DNA of 39,769 nucleotides from Verrucomicrobiota bacterium (GTDB lineage Bacteria > Verrucomicrobiota > Verrucomicrobiia > Limisphaerales > UBA1100). Location: positions 1 through 39,769 of the forward strand of contig JAOLZA010000022.1 of assembly GCA_028343615.1 (NCBI GenBank), in the 5' to 3' direction. Shown in pieces: positions 16,841-26,536 of this stretch. The notes beneath the pieces were generated by a model. The model had not been told where the DNA came from and made no database searches. It saw nothing but the letters and a program-made list of their open reading frames with translations. Position 1 is the stretch's first letter; each line of letters begins with the position of its first letter. A program made the translations under genes and the position numbers.

Positions 16841-18121
16841 ATGGCTATTGCTCCCCAATCCGTTAAGCAACTCAAGACTGTTAAAAAGAATGTCCGCAAA
16901 CACGTGGATGCCGCACTGGAGTCAACCGGTGGATTACTGCGCCTTGCGCCCGCGTGGGTACCACGCTCTTTTCTGCAGCCAGGGCTTCGGCTAAAGCTGC
17001 ACCCCGATGACACCTATGCCTATGGCCTCAACCGTGGTGGCATTGATGAGCGCTGGTTTGGATCCACTACCGAAGCTGCTAATGAGGGTCGTGTACCCGA
17101 CGAGGGCCTGAGCTACGTGGTCCACGGACGCAACCGCTTCACCTTACGTGAAGCAGTAGACGAATGCGGTGCGGACATCATCGGCAAACGTATCTGGAAT
17201 AAATACGGCAAGTGGCCGGTGTACTCGAAGTTCTTCGACAATATGGGCCCCATCCCGCACCACATGCATCAGAATGCGAAACAGGCGAAGCTGGTGAAAC
17301 AGGAAGGCAAACCTGAAAGTTACTACTTTCCTCCCCAGCACAATAATGTGGCGAATAACTTCCCCTACACCTTCATGGGCCTCGAGCCCGGCACCACGAA
17401 GGCGCAGGTGCGCAAGTGCCTAGAAGATTGGAACAAGGGCGATAACGGTATCCTTGACCTCTCCAAGGCTTACCGACTTAAACCCGGGACCGGCTGGCTG
17501 ATTCCGCCGTGCGTATTGCATGCTCCAGGCAGTCTGTGTACCTATGAACCACAATGGGGCAGTGATGTGTTCGGTATGTATCAGAATCTCGTGGAAGGCC
17601 GGGAGGTGCCGTGGAGTTTGTTGGTCAAAGACATGCCGAAGGGCAAGCACAAGGATCTTGATTTCATCGTTAACCAGCTCGACTGGGCTGGCAATGTGAA
17701 CCCGAACTTCAAGGACAACCATTACCTCGAGCCCATCCCGGTGAACGACACCCGTAAGGAAGGCTATGTGGATCGATGGATCGTTTACGGCCGCATCAAA
17801 AAGGAACAGCTATTTACCGCTAAGGAGCTCACCGTAGATCCCGGCACCAAATGCACCATTAAGGACAAAGGCGCATGGAGTGGCATCTGCGTGCAGGGCA
17901 AAGGCACCATCAATGGCCAGCCTCTGAACAGCCCGAAACTCATCCGCTTCCACGAGCTGACTGAGGATGAATACTTCTGCACCGAAGCCGGGGCAAGATC
18001 TGGAGTAACCTTTGAAAACACCAGCGACACCGAGCCACTCGTGCTGCTGCGCTACTTCGGTCCGGAAGTAAACAAGAACGCCCCCGAAATGGGCGCCTAC
18101 CGCAACCGGAAATTCAATTAA
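16841..18121 (+). CDS. Cupin protein resembling class I mannose-6-phosphate isomerase
   Basis: This 426-residue protein has no signal peptide. It contains IPHHMHQ with H140, H141 and H143 in the position of the metal-binding HxH of class I phosphomannose isomerases, and a later PPCVLHAPG with H227, the second-half ligand. A second beta-rich domain (about 310-420) looks like another cupin barrel, so the protein is probably bicupin. The fold is convincing; the substrate is not known, and an isomerase role in sugar metabolism is inference. It starts 73 bases after the propeller gene and 7 bases before ThuA, so the cupin and thuA genes are very probably cotranscribed. A decayed copy of its C-terminus lies downstream of thuA at 18963-19043. 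Confidence 0.75.
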   Translation: MAIAPQSVKQLKTVKKNVRKHVDAALESTGGLLRLAPAWVPRSFLQPGLRLKLHPDDTYAYGLNRGGIDERWFGSTTEAANEGRVPDEGLSYVVHGRNRFTLREAVDECGADIIGKRIWNKYGKWPVYSKFFDNMGPIPHHMHQNAKQAKLVKQEGKPESYYFPPQHNNVANNFPYTFMGLEPGTTKAQVRKCLEDWNKGDNGILDLSKAYRLKPGTGWLIPPCVLHAPGSLCTYEPQWGSDVFGMYQNLVEGREVPWSLLVKDMPKGKHKDLDFIVNQLDWAGNVNPNFKDNHYLEPIPVNDTRKEGYVDRWIVYGRIKKEQLFTAKELTVDPGTKCTIKDKGAWSGICVQGKGTINGQPLNSPKLIRFHELTEDEYFCTEAGARSGVTFENTSDTEPLVLLRYFGPEVNKNAPEMGAYRNRKFN

Positions 18122-18128
18122 TAAAAAC

Positions 18129-18902
18129 ATGAAACTTAAAATCATTACTCACCGCCTATTTATCACTGCCTTCACGCTTTTGATTGCGCAAGGCGTTGTT
18201 GCTGAAGACAAAAAACAAAATCCACTACGGGCTTTGCTGATCACCGGAGGCTGCTGCCACAATTACATTTTTCAAAGCAAGGCCCTGATTGATGGTGTGG
18301 CGAAACATGCGAAGGTGGACTGGACAGTCATCAATGAGGGAGGCAAGGGAACCAAGGCGATGATCCCGCTCTACAAGAACCCAAACTGGGCAAAGGGGTA
18401 CGACGTGGTTGTGCATAATGAGTGTTTTGCCAACACCAGCAACAAAGAGTACGTGCAGTCGATTACCAAGGCTCATGCGGCGGGTGTGCCGGCAGTGGTT
18501 ATTCATTGCGCCATGCATACTTATAGGGCCTCAAGTTTAGATGATTGGCGAAAATTTTTAGGTGTGACTAGCAAGCGTCATGAGCATCAGAGCACGTATT
18601 CGGTGAAGAAAGTGATGAAGAAGCACCCCATCCTCAAGGGCATGCCGGACGACTGGAAGACGCCTAAGGATGAACTTTATGTCATTGAAAAACTTTGGCC
18701 CAACGCCAAGGTGCTGGCCACCTCCGTAAGTGAACGGGACAAGAAAGAGCATGCGGTGATCTGGACACATCAGTATGGCAAGGCCCGTGTTTTTGGAACC
18801 ACCTACGGCCATTCAGACGCCACCTTCAGAGATCCGGTGTTCATAGGTTATGTCTCTCGAGGTCTGCTCTGGGCGGCAGGGCGGCTGGATACAGAGAAAT
18901 AA
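18129..18902 (+). CDS. Secreted ThuA-domain protein
   Basis: This 257-residue protein begins with a signal peptide (hydrophobic core about 10-22, cleavage near VVA-25) and continues with the ThuA fold, a glutamine-amidotransferase-like alpha/beta domain. Visible signatures are ALLITGGCCHNYIFQ, YDVVVHNECFAN, AGVPAVVIHCAMHTYR and the C-terminal FGTTYGHSDATFRDPVF. ThuA was named for trehalose utilisation, and in PVC bacteria the family is often secreted and linked to sugar modification such as 3-keto-sugar handling. The catalytic step here is not known. It follows the cupin gene after 7 bases, forming one unit with it and perhaps with the propeller gene. Confidence 0.85.
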   Translation: MKLKIITHRLFITAFTLLIAQGVVAEDKKQNPLRALLITGGCCHNYIFQSKALIDGVAKHAKVDWTVINEGGKGTKAMIPLYKNPNWAKGYDVVVHNECFANTSNKEYVQSITKAHAAGVPAVVIHCAMHTYRASSLDDWRKFLGVTSKRHEHQSTYSVKKVMKKHPILKGMPDDWKTPKDELYVIEKLWPNAKVLATSVSERDKKEHAVIWTHQYGKARVFGTTYGHSDATFRDPVFIGYVSRGLLWAAGRLDTEK

Positions 18903-18962
18903 CTGCGCCAACAAGTTCGACATGATCAATCAAGCCGCCCTCTAACTTGTAGTAACCCCTAG

Positions 18963-19043
18963 CCCCTCCTCCGTTACTCCGGCCCCCATATGAATATGGA
19001 CAAGCCGAAGATGGGCGATTACCGAAGCCAAAAATTTAATTGA
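18963..19043 (+). pseudogene. Decayed C-terminal remnant of a second cupin copy
   Basis: Read in one frame, 18963-19043 encodes PLLRYSGPHMNMDKPKMGDY followed by RSQKFN and a TGA. The intact cupin at 16841-18121 ends with PLVLLRYFGPEVNKNAPEMG followed by AYRNRKFN and a stop. The shared order (PL, LLRY, GP, MGxYR, KFN, stop) is too long to be chance. A TAG sits directly before the matched part at 18960-18962 and nothing further upstream aligns, so only the last 26 codons survive. The copy differs at many codons and is therefore an old duplicate or a relic of a paralogous gene, not a recent repeat. Confidence 0.7.
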
Positions 19044-19058
19044 GCCACTTGGGGGCTA

Positions 19059-20054
19059 CTATTTCTTGAGCGATAAGATTCCAGAGTCGATGAGTTTCCG
19101 CGCGATCGCTTTGGCCATTACCTCATGACCTTCAGCTCGAAGATGACTGCGATCAGCATACAGCGGTTCAAATTCCAAATTCCCTAAAACTTGCTTCATC
19201 GATAAATGGAACGCTCCATTAGTCACCTGATCTTCCGCGATTTTTTCTAGACCATTATCTTCGAGACGCCTGCTGCCATTCAATTCTTCAATAATTTTTG
19301 CCTGCGAAACCAGCAAGATTGGAATATTGTTTGCCATAGCGACGCGGGTGCTTTCGCCTGTCATTTCTTGTACGCGTTGGTTCCATCTTTCCGTGGCCCC
19401 TTCGGATGACATTGCGACAATTTCGGCATCAGCATCGTTCTTGGATTGGGAAATTCGGATGGAAGCGGGAATCCACCGCCAAAAAACTTTCTCTGTTTTC
19501 ATTTCGTATACCCGCCTAAGAGCGATGCTTTTCATCGGCCAGTTTCTGGGGTGCCACGAATTAAACTCAGTGCTTCGCAGGAATTCCCTTTCGTCTTCAA
19601 ATTCATTGGAATTATTGATATGCAACACAACCAGATCGGGTTTGTAATTTAACGAATGCACCAGAGTAAGGTGTTTTCGACGTGCACCGTGCCCACCGAT
19701 GCCGAGATTATAGCTTTCGGCAGAGATGCCCCGAGCTTTCAGCTCAACGGCAAGCCGTCCGGCGTAAGAGCTTTCCACACTTGACCCGCGAGTCACGGAA
19801 TCGCCGATCACGAAAATCCGGAAAACCCCTTCGGGTGGTTCGACAGTAAAGGATTGGGGCCGAAAGCGGCGACCGCCAGTACGTTTGAGGTGGACTTGGC
19901 CGTCTTCTTCAATAAAACCAGCGGAGGGATGGAATCCATATTCAAACCGGCCGGACATATTGTCTTGGAAAAAAATTCGTACGGCCAGTTCAACTGCAAT
20001 CATAAGGCATGCCCCGAAGAGAAGGGCGTGGGAAATGAGGGGGTTGCTTTTCAT
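19059..20054 (-). CDS. SGNH/GDSL-family hydrolase, membrane-anchored
   Basis: This 331-residue protein has a single hydrophobic N-terminal segment (about 7-24), which anchors or exports it, then an SGNH hydrolase domain. Block I is FVIGDSVTRG with nucleophile S86. The Gly and Asn blocks are NLGIGGHGARRK and LHINNSNEF, and the catalytic Asp-His pair is D301 and H304 in DRSHLRAEGH. Such proteins add or remove acetyl groups on polysaccharides when paired with an MBOAT acyltransferase. Here the MBOAT gene ends 6 bases upstream on the same strand, so the two form an operon and probably one export-linked O-acylation system. Base composition appears less GC-rich than in the neighbouring genes. Confidence 0.85.
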   Translation of the reverse strand: MKSNPLISHALLFGACLMIAVELAVRIFFQDNMSGRFEYGFHPSAGFIEEDGQVHLKRTGGRRFRPQSFTVEPPEGVFRIFVIGDSVTRGSSVESSYAGRLAVELKARGISAESYNLGIGGHGARRKHLTLVHSLNYKPDLVVLHINNSNEFEDEREFLRSTEFNSWHPRNWPMKSIALRRVYEMKTEKVFWRWIPASIRISQSKNDADAEIVAMSSEGATERWNQRVQEMTGESTRVAMANNIPILLVSQAKIIEELNGSRRLEDNGLEKIAEDQVTNGAFHLSMKQVLGNLEFEPLYADRSHLRAEGHEVMAKAIARKLIDSGILSLKK

Positions 20055-20060
20055 TTTGAA

Positions 20061-21641
20061 TTAGAATTGGAAGTATATGAATTCCTGATCGTTCACCATT
20101 GAGGTTGCTGTGAAAACAAAAAGCAGCAAGTAAATAAACCCACGCGTCGCCCAATGGTGGTGATCCAACGAAGATTCATCCCGTTCCTTAAGCGTCGCCC
20201 ATTGCAGGAGCAAAAGTGGCCCGATATGGAGCAGTAACCATCGGGTGGGCTTTTCCCATTCCATAGCGCCGGTCACTTGCCATTGGAAAACCCCAGTGAA
20301 CCATAGATAAAATTGAAACATTGAATCCGACCGGAAAATTGCCCAACCGATCAAGGTGAAGCAGCACATCCCAACCCAACAAGCGAGCTTTGCCGCTCGG
20401 CCCGATTCACAGGCTAGTTGCCATCGAGGGGAATAATGAAATGCCATCAACAGGCAGGCGTGGTATGCGCCCCACAAAATAAATGTCCAAGCTGCACCAT
20501 GCCACAGCCCGGCCAAAACCATTGCAACGGCTAGATTTCTGCAGGTTGCACCCCAAGCTCCCTGATTACCACCCAGCGGAATGTAAACATAATCGCGGAA
20601 CCAAGTTGAGAGCGTGATGTGCCACCGCCGCCAAAATTCGGAGGGATTGAGCGCGAAATACGGGAAGCGGAAATTCAACGATAACTCGATACCCAAGAGA
20701 CGGGCCGAACCCCGGGCGATGTCACTGTACCCCGAAAAATCGCCATAGATTTGGAAAGCAAACGCAAGCACACCCAGCAACGCCCAAGCGGTGTTGATTT
20801 CCGGATTGTCGGCAGCAAACACATGATTGGCCAAAATCGCGCAGTTATCAGCGACGAATAATTTTTTAAAAAACCCTATCAACAACAGACGCAGGCCTAT
20901 ATGTAAATGGTTGATATCCCACTTTGCCGGTACGATCAATTGCGGAAGCAGCTTAGTGCTGCGCTCAATGGGACCAGCGATCAATTGCGGGAAAAATGCC
21001 AAGTAAGTCGCGAAGGTAATGAAACAATCGGTGGGCTCGATTTTCTTTTTTTTGATATCAACGATATAACTGATAGCTTGAAATGTGTAAAATGAGATGC
21101 CCACCGGCAAAATGATGTGGGTGAGGGTCCAGCTGGAGGACAATCCGAATTGCTCCACTAAGCCCCCAACCGATTCAGCAAAAAAATTGAAATACTTAAA
21201 GAAACCCAGCAACCCCAAATTGATTCCGAGTGCCAGCCATAAAAACCCCTTCCGGCGGCCTTGATCGGATGGCATTTTCCTAATCAATTGATTGGCCCCA
21301 AGCATCACGGGAAGAAACGAAAATGCGGCAATGAGAACTTCGCTGGAAACCGTTTTCCCTTGGATTTCAAAAACCGAGCATAGTGCGAGCCACACCCCGG
21401 GCAGCAGGGCAAGCGCGGCTATTTTCCCTGGCGATTTCTGTTTGTTGGCAATCCCCAGACCACACAAATAGTAGGTAGTACTCGAAGCCAGTAGCAACGC
21501 TACAAAACGTACATCCCATGCCATATAGAAAAGATAGCTGGCCGCAAACAAAAGCCGAATGCGCCATGGCCGCGGGGAAATCCAAAATAAAATGAAGGCA
21601 GCAAGAAGAAGGCAGCCATATTGAAATGAAACGAAATTCAT
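20061..21641 (-). CDS. MBOAT-family membrane O-acyltransferase (AlgI-like)
   Basis: This 526-residue protein has about twelve hydrophobic segments and the AlgI/DltB-type MBOAT core: FFPQLIAGPIERSTKLLPQL, then YGDFSGYSDIARGSARLLG, then FPYFALNPSEFWRRWHITLSTWFRDYVYIPLGGN. The invariant histidine is H381 in LAGLWHGAAWTF. These enzymes move acyl groups across the inner membrane for acetylation of exopolysaccharides, alginate or wall polymers. The SGNH hydrolase 6 bases downstream is the usual partner that completes transfer. The acceptor polymer cannot be told, since no polysaccharide synthase is in the window. The ATG at 21641 begins directly with a hydrophobic segment (NFVSFQYGCLLLAAF). Confidence 0.92.
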   Translation of the reverse strand: MNFVSFQYGCLLLAAFILFWISPRPWRIRLLFAASYLFYMAWDVRFVALLLASSTTYYLCGLGIANKQKSPGKIAALALLPGVWLALCSVFEIQGKTVSSEVLIAAFSFLPVMLGANQLIRKMPSDQGRRKGFLWLALGINLGLLGFFKYFNFFAESVGGLVEQFGLSSSWTLTHIILPVGISFYTFQAISYIVDIKKKKIEPTDCFITFATYLAFFPQLIAGPIERSTKLLPQLIVPAKWDINHLHIGLRLLLIGFFKKLFVADNCAILANHVFAADNPEINTAWALLGVLAFAFQIYGDFSGYSDIARGSARLLGIELSLNFRFPYFALNPSEFWRRWHITLSTWFRDYVYIPLGGNQGAWGATCRNLAVAMVLAGLWHGAAWTFILWGAYHACLLMAFHYSPRWQLACESGRAAKLACWVGMCCFTLIGWAIFRSDSMFQFYLWFTGVFQWQVTGAMEWEKPTRWLLLHIGPLLLLQWATLKERDESSLDHHHWATRGFIYLLLFVFTATSMVNDQEFIYFQF

Positions 21642-21792
21642 TCGACGGGCGTAGAAGGCACCTCCAACATCAGTGAGTCAAGATTTTGTTAATGTAATCG
21701 TGACCGCCATTACACTCCACATTTTTACCGCTTTTTCTTGTTTATTGACTCAAAGGCGAGCATAGTCCTCGGCTTCCCTTCGGGGGGAACTT

Positions 21793-23622
21793 ATGGAGCA
21801 TATCAGAAATATTGCGATTATTGCGCACGTGGATCATGGGAAGACCACGTTGGTGGATTGCTTTCTCAAGCAAACGGGGACGTTTCGGGCAAATCAAGCG
21901 ATCGCTCAGGAGGAGCGAATCATGGATTCGATGGATCTGGAACGCGAGAAGGGAATCACGATTAAGGCAAAGAATGCGGCGTTTGAGTATCGCGAACATC
22001 ACGTGAATATCGTGGACACGCCGGGGCACGCGGATTTTGGCGGCGAAGTGGAGCGGTCGCTGAGCATGATCGATGGCGTGTTGCTGCTCGTAGATGCGAA
22101 GGAGGGGCCGCAGGCGCAGACACGGTTTGTGCTGCGCAAGGCGTTGGAAGCCGGCGCGCAGCCGATTGTGGTGATCAATAAAATCGACCGCGATCACGCG
22201 CGGCCGGATTGGGTTTTGGATCAGGTGTTTGAGTTGTTCATCGCATTGGGTGCCACGGATAAGCAGTTGGATTTCCCTTATATTTACGCGAGCGCGAAGG
22301 ATGGCTACGCCACGACAGATCACACAAAACTCGGCGGCGATATGACACCGTTGTTTGATATGATTCTTGAGCGCGTGCCCGCGCCGAGCAGTGACGAGGG
22401 CGAGGGTTATCGGATTGCGGTCGCTAATGTGAGCTACTCGGATTATCTCGGCCGAATTGGGTTTGGAAAAATCCGCACAGGTACCATTCGTGTGGGCGAT
22501 CCCCTCTTCGGCTTGCGCGGCGAGGCCGAGCCGGTGGCGGGCAAAGTGACGGCGCTATTTCATTTTGAGGGGCTGAAGCAAATCCAAATCGAGGAAGCCC
22601 ACGCGGGCGACATCGTGGGCGTAGCGGGCTTGCCGGATATTCTCATTGGCGAAACTCTAGTGGACAGCCTCGACCGACCAGCACTGCCCTTCAAGCCCAT
22701 CGATCCACCGACAATTAAAATGGCCTTTGCCGTGAACGACGGACCGCTCGCGGGATTGGACGGCAAGAAAGTTACCGCCCGCAGCATTTGGGAACGGCTC
22801 GAGCGCGAGGGCCGCGCGAATGTTTCGCTGCAAGTTGCCCAAACGGACAACAGTAAAATTTTCCACGTCACCGGCCGCGGCGGAATGCAGATTGCCGTAC
22901 TCATCGAACAAATGCGACGCGAAGGTTACGAGGTGCTCGTCAGCCGACCCGAGGTACTGAAGCATCAAGACGAAAACGGCAAGTGGCTCGAGCCGATTGA
23001 AAAAGTTTTTCTCGAAGTGCCGCAGGATGCCGTCGGCGACGTGATGGAAGCGCTCGCCACCCGCAAGGGCAACGTCACCGACATGGCTCCGGCCGGTGAT
23101 CGAATGACACTAGAAGCTCTTGTGCCCACACGTGGCCTCATAGGGTTTGAAGTGGAGCTTCTGAACTTTACGCGCGGTGAGGGCATTATGAGCCACCTTT
23201 TCCACGAGTACGCGCCTGATACTGGTGAAATCCCTGCACGCCGCACCGGTGCGTTGGTGAGCATGGAAGATGGCACTGTGACCGCCTACGCGCTCGACAC
23301 CCTCCAAGGTCGCGGCCGAATGCTCGTCGTCCCCGGCGACAGAGTTTACAAAGGAATGATCATTGGCGAAAACGCTCGCGACAATGACCTTCCCGTGAAC
23401 CCCATCCGCGCCAAGCACCTCAATAATTTCCGTTCCCAAGGCGATGGCAAAGGGATTCTGTTGAATGCCCCGATGATCCTAAGCCTCGAGCGTGCCCTCG
23501 AATACATCGCCCCCGACGAATATGTCGAAGCCACGCCCAGCACCCTTCGTCTCCGTAAAAAAATTCTCAACGAACACGACCGAAAACGCTCCGAAAAACA
23601 ACGCTCAATGCAGCTGGCGTAA
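21793..23622 (+). CDS. typA: Translational GTPase TypA/BipA
   Basis: This 609-residue protein has the length and order of TypA/BipA. G1 is AHVDHGKTT (11-19), switch I contains REKGITI, G3 is [14 protein letters not shown] and G4 is [13 protein letters not shown]. An EF-Tu-like domain II follows ([22 protein letters not shown]), then the EF-G-like domains III and V ([41 protein letters not shown]) and the BipA C-terminal domain. TypA binds the ribosome and aids assembly and translation under stress. A GGGGGGAA tract at 21783-21790 just before the ATG could act as a ribosome-binding site; it can pair with TTCCC at 21775-21779, which may modulate access. Confidence 0.97.
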   Translation: MEHIRNIAIIAHVDHGKTTLVDCFLKQTGTFRANQAIAQEERIMDSMDLEREKGITIKAKNAAFEYREHHVNIVDTPGHADFGGEVERSLSMIDGVLLLVDAKEGPQAQTRFVLRKALEAGAQPIVVINKIDRDHARPDWVLDQVFELFIALGATDKQLDFPYIYASAKDGYATTDHTKLGGDMTPLFDMILERVPAPSSDEGEGYRIAVANVSYSDYLGRIGFGKIRTGTIRVGDPLFGLRGEAEPVAGKVTALFHFEGLKQIQIEEAHAGDIVGVAGLPDILIGETLVDSLDRPALPFKPIDPPTIKMAFAVNDGPLAGLDGKKVTARSIWERLEREGRANVSLQVAQTDNSKIFHVTGRGGMQIAVLIEQMRREGYEVLVSRPEVLKHQDENGKWLEPIEKVFLEVPQDAVGDVMEALATRKGNVTDMAPAGDRMTLEALVPTRGLIGFEVELLNFTRGEGIMSHLFHEYAPDTGEIPARRTGALVSMEDGTVTAYALDTLQGRGRMLVVPGDRVYKGMIIGENARDNDLPVNPIRAKHLNNFRSQGDGKGILLNAPMILSLERALEYIAPDEYVEATPSTLRLRKKILNEHDRKRSEKQRSMQLA

Positions 23623-23721
23623 TCCGTACACGAAGGTATTCTATAGCACTTTGGTGTTGAATGCCTCGACTCAGTTGATATCTTGGCCCCGTACCCCAGT
23701 TTTTAATCAATCAGACCTATC

Positions 23722-24750
23722 ATGAGTAATACCCCCAAACTTCATAATGCCATGTGGCCCGGACTCGTTGGTAAAGGTGCCGACGAAGGCCAGGAACCGC
23801 CCATCAGCCTCGAGCACATGCTCGATCTCACCGCAGCAGCCGAGGTGGATGGACAGAAATTCGATGGCATCGATTATTTTCTTTTCCTGCCGCACACCAA
23901 TCCCAAGGCTAGCGATGATGAGCTAAAAGGCATCGCTGACCTCATTCAGAGCAAAGGCTTCGACATCGGCTCACTAGTGGCACCTGTTTGGCCCGGCACC
24001 GTGGGCGATTCGGCGATGGGCACTGACGAGCAGCAGGGCAAGTTCCTTGAGGCTGTCAAAATGGCCTGCCGTATTGCCAAGGTGTTCAACGAACACGGCG
24101 CCCGCAAGCGCGGCGTGATCCGCATCGACTCTGCAGAATTTGGGGTGGCATCGTTCCTTGAAGATCCAAGCAGCAACATTAAACGCATCGCCGCAACCTT
24201 TAAAGAAGCCGCTAAGATCGCAGCTGATCATGGCGAACGATTGGCCGCCGAAGGCGAAGTCTGCTGGGCCGGCCTCCATTCTTGGAAAGCGTCATTGGCT
24301 TTGATGGAAGAAGTTGGCATGCCTGAATCCCTCGGATTCCAAGCTGACCTAGCACACACTTATACCTTTATGCTCGGGTACAACGCACCGGATGATGGGC
24401 TGCTCAAAAAAGATCATAGCGAAGAAGAATTTTGGACGGCCTACGAAAAAGTAGCCGATGCCCTCCGCCCGTGGACAATCGATTTCCACGTCGCCCAAAA
24501 CGATGGCGAAGTACACGGCGCAGGCGACCACGACAAGACCGGTAAACACTGCCCCGCCGATGATCCCAACGGCAAACTCGATATCACAAAATGCGCCGGC
24601 TACTGGCTCAAAGGTGCCGCCGACCGCGGCATCGAACACATCTGCTGGGATGGCTGCATGTTCCCCAACGCCACACTCGAAAAACCCGACACCTGGAACG
24701 CCATCCTCAAAGCGATGATCGACGTCCGAGATGCCCACGGCTGGGAGTAA
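23722..24750 (+). CDS. Xylose isomerase-like TIM-barrel protein (sugar phosphate isomerase/epimerase)
   Basis: This 342-residue protein has no signal peptide and follows the TIM-barrel isomerase/epimerase pattern: an early [11 protein letters not shown] strand, the [12 protein letters not shown] strand, [10 protein letters not shown] with a candidate Glu ligand, FQADLAHTY with Asp/His ligands, [10 protein letters not shown] and the late ICWDGCMF. It is longer than many family members and carries a loop with Asp/Gly-rich [12 protein letters not shown] near residue 265. It ends 13 bases before a Gfo/Idh/MocA gene and is almost certainly cotranscribed with it. That pairing is common for inositol or keto-sugar breakdown in PVC bacteria. 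The substrate is not deducible. Confidence 0.8.
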   Translation: MSNTPKLHNAMWPGLVGKGADEGQEPPISLEHMLDLTAAAEVDGQKFDGIDYFLFLPHTNPKASDDELKGIADLIQSKGFDIGSLVAPVWPGTVGDSAMGTDEQQGKFLEAVKMACRIAKVFNEHGARKRGVIRIDSAEFGVASFLEDPSSNIKRIAATFKEAAKIAADHGERLAAEGEVCWAGLHSWKASLALMEEVGMPESLGFQADLAHTYTFMLGYNAPDDGLLKKDHSEEEFWTAYEKVADALRPWTIDFHVAQNDGEVHGAGDHDKTGKHCPADDPNGKLDITKCAGYWLKGAADRGIEHICWDGCMFPNATLEKPDTWNAILKAMIDVRDAHGWE

Positions 24751-24763
24751 TTTTTAAATAATC

Positions 24764-25906
24764 ATGAGCGAAAAGAAATCCCTCAATATCGGGCTCGTCG
24801 GCTACGGCTTTATGGGCCGCACTCACACGAATGGGTACAAGCGCGTTAGCGACTTTTTTCCGAACCTCGGCCACCGGCCCGTGCTCAAAGCGGTGTGCGG
24901 CCGCACGGAGGACCGCACCAAGGCTTTCGCCGAGCAGTGGGGCTATGAGAGTTACGAAACCGATTGGCGCGAACTACTCAAGCGCGATGACATCGACGCG
25001 ATTGACATTTGCACGCCCAACGATCAACACGCTGAGGTGGCCATTGCCGCAGCAGAAGCAGGCAAGATGGTGCTCTGCGAAAAACCCCTCGCCCGCACCG
25101 CCGACGAAAGTTTACCGATGGTCGATGCCGTTGAGAAAGCCGGTGTGGCCAACACGGTTTGGTATAATTACCGCCGTGTGCCCGCCGTCACGCTCGCCAA
25201 ACAAATTGTCGACAGCGGCAAGCTCGGCCAAATTTTTCATTACCGGGCCAACTTTCTTCAGGACTGGACCATTAGTGCCGATCTTCCGCAAGGCGGTGAG
25301 GGTCTATGGCGTCTGGACGCAGCAGCCGCTGGCAGCGGTGTAACTGGCGACCTGCTCGCCCACTGCATCGACACCGCCCTTTGGCTCAATGGCAGCATCG
25401 CCGACGTGTCCGCCGTTACCGAGACGTTCATCAAAGAGCGCGTCCACACCGCCACCGGTGAGAAACAGGAAGTCACCATCGATGATGCCTGTCTGTTTCA
25501 CTGCCATTTTAAGAACGGTTCGCTTGGCCTATTCGAATCCACCCGTTACGCGCGCGGTCACAAGGCACTGTACACATTTGAAATCAACGGTGCCGACGCC
25601 TCCATCCGTTGGGACCTACACGACCTCAACCGACTCGAGTTCTTCGATCACAGCGACGACCCCAACACCCGCGGCTGGCGCACCGTACACATCACCGACG
25701 GAGACATGCCCTATATGGACAAGTGGTGGGTACCCGGCCTCTGCATCGGCTACGAGCACACCTTCGTCCATCACGTCGCTGACTTCCTCGCCAGCCTCGA
25801 CCATGGCAAGCCCTGCGCTCCCACCTTCCGCGACGCCCTCGAGACCGCCCAAGTCTGCGACGCCGTCCTCGCCTCGGCGAAAAACCGCGCGTGGAAGGAC
25901 GTGTAA
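24764..25906 (+). CDS. Gfo/Idh/MocA-family NAD(P)-dependent oxidoreductase
   Basis: This 380-residue protein starts with a Rossmann motif ([13 protein letters not shown], about 8-20). It then has [16 protein letters not shown] and the family hallmark E106-K107-P108 in LCEKPLAR; the lysine takes part in catalysis. The C-terminal alpha/beta domain follows ([19 protein letters not shown], with D and H in catalytic-type positions). There is no Tat or Sec signal, so it acts in the cytoplasm. Members oxidise or reduce sugars and inositols. It is the second gene of a two-gene unit with the isomerase-like protein and is closed by the terminator at 25923-25956. Confidence 0.92.
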   Translation: MSEKKSLNIGLVGYGFMGRTHTNGYKRVSDFFPNLGHRPVLKAVCGRTEDRTKAFAEQWGYESYETDWRELLKRDDIDAIDICTPNDQHAEVAIAAAEAGKMVLCEKPLARTADESLPMVDAVEKAGVANTVWYNYRRVPAVTLAKQIVDSGKLGQIFHYRANFLQDWTISADLPQGGEGLWRLDAAAAGSGVTGDLLAHCIDTALWLNGSIADVSAVTETFIKERVHTATGEKQEVTIDDACLFHCHFKNGSLGLFESTRYARGHKALYTFEINGADASIRWDLHDLNRLEFFDHSDDPNTRGWRTVHITDGDMPYMDKWWVPGLCIGYEHTFVHHVADFLASLDHGKPCAPTFRDALETAQVCDAVLASAKNRAWKDV

Positions 25907-25922
25907 TCAAAACTAATTCAAC

Positions 25923-25956
25923 AACCCGCGCCCGCAAAAGTCGGCGCGGGTTTTTT
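25923..25956 (+). terminator. Intrinsic terminator after the isomerase/oxidoreductase pair
   Basis: A perfect 10-bp stem (25923-25932 with 25943-25952) encloses a 10-base loop. Five Ts fall in the tract running into and past the 3' arm (25951-25956). It lies 17 bases after the oxidoreductase stop and separates that unit from the thioredoxin-like gene that begins at 25992. Confidence 0.88.
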
Positions 25957-25991
25957 GTTGCCGTGCATCCAAGTGATAGTATGATTCATAT

Positions 25992-26432
25992 ATGAGCTTC
26001 GTACGCACATATCAGCTGGTATTTGCTTTTGGCCTCTTGGCTCAAATCGCATTGGGTGCCGAGCCGCACGCGGAATTGCCCAAGGCACTAGCCGACGCCA
26101 AGGCGCACTCCAAGCCGGTTTTCATTTATGTTTACGATTCGATATGAGGACAGTTTTGCCGGGCCTTGGAAAAGAATCCGGAGGCGGACCGTGCGTTCGC
26201 AAAACTGGCATCTAAGTTTGTGATCCTCCATTTTGATACCGCCAACGGCCGAGCGCCTCATGTGGGCCTACTGAAAGTAAAACGCAATCAAACCTATGCC
26301 CTCGTGCTGCGGCCTGACGGTACGGAAATCGACCGCATCGAAAAGCCCGTCGAGCTCAAGTCGATGGTGTCGCTAATGAAAACATCGCTGAAGGAAAAAC
26401 GGCCGCTCGATGAAAAACCCACGCATTTATGA
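25992..26432 (+). CDS. Thioredoxin-like secreted protein interrupted by an in-frame TGA (selenocysteine candidate or nonsense mutation)
   Basis: From the ATG at 25992 the frame gives a signal peptide (hydrophobic residues 9-23, cleavage near LGA-24), then KAHSKPVFIYVYDSI. A TGA falls at codon 52 (26145-26147), and the frame continues GQFCRALEKNPEADRAFAK through FVILHFDTANG to a TGA at 26430-26432. In all this is 147 codons including the terminal stop. The text before and after the internal TGA is one thioredoxin-like domain: a beta strand, then a redox-type motif with Cys56 present and the TGA where a first Cys could stand, then helix, strand and a late LVLRPDGTEIDR. A Cys at the TGA would make a CxxxC spacing, unusual beside the common CxxC. 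No second disruption is seen. It could be a selenoprotein, a recent nonsense allele or a base-call error (TGC/TGT to TGA). No selenocysteine machinery lies in the window, and the sequence after the TGA folds only weakly. Confidence 0.55.
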
Positions 26433-26536
26433 CAAGAAAATGCCGATCATCGAACATTTTCAAAAAATTGTGTTGAATGAAGGCCACACTTTGTGGCGTC
26501 TTATCTGTCCCGCAATTGATTTAGGGAAAACATAAC

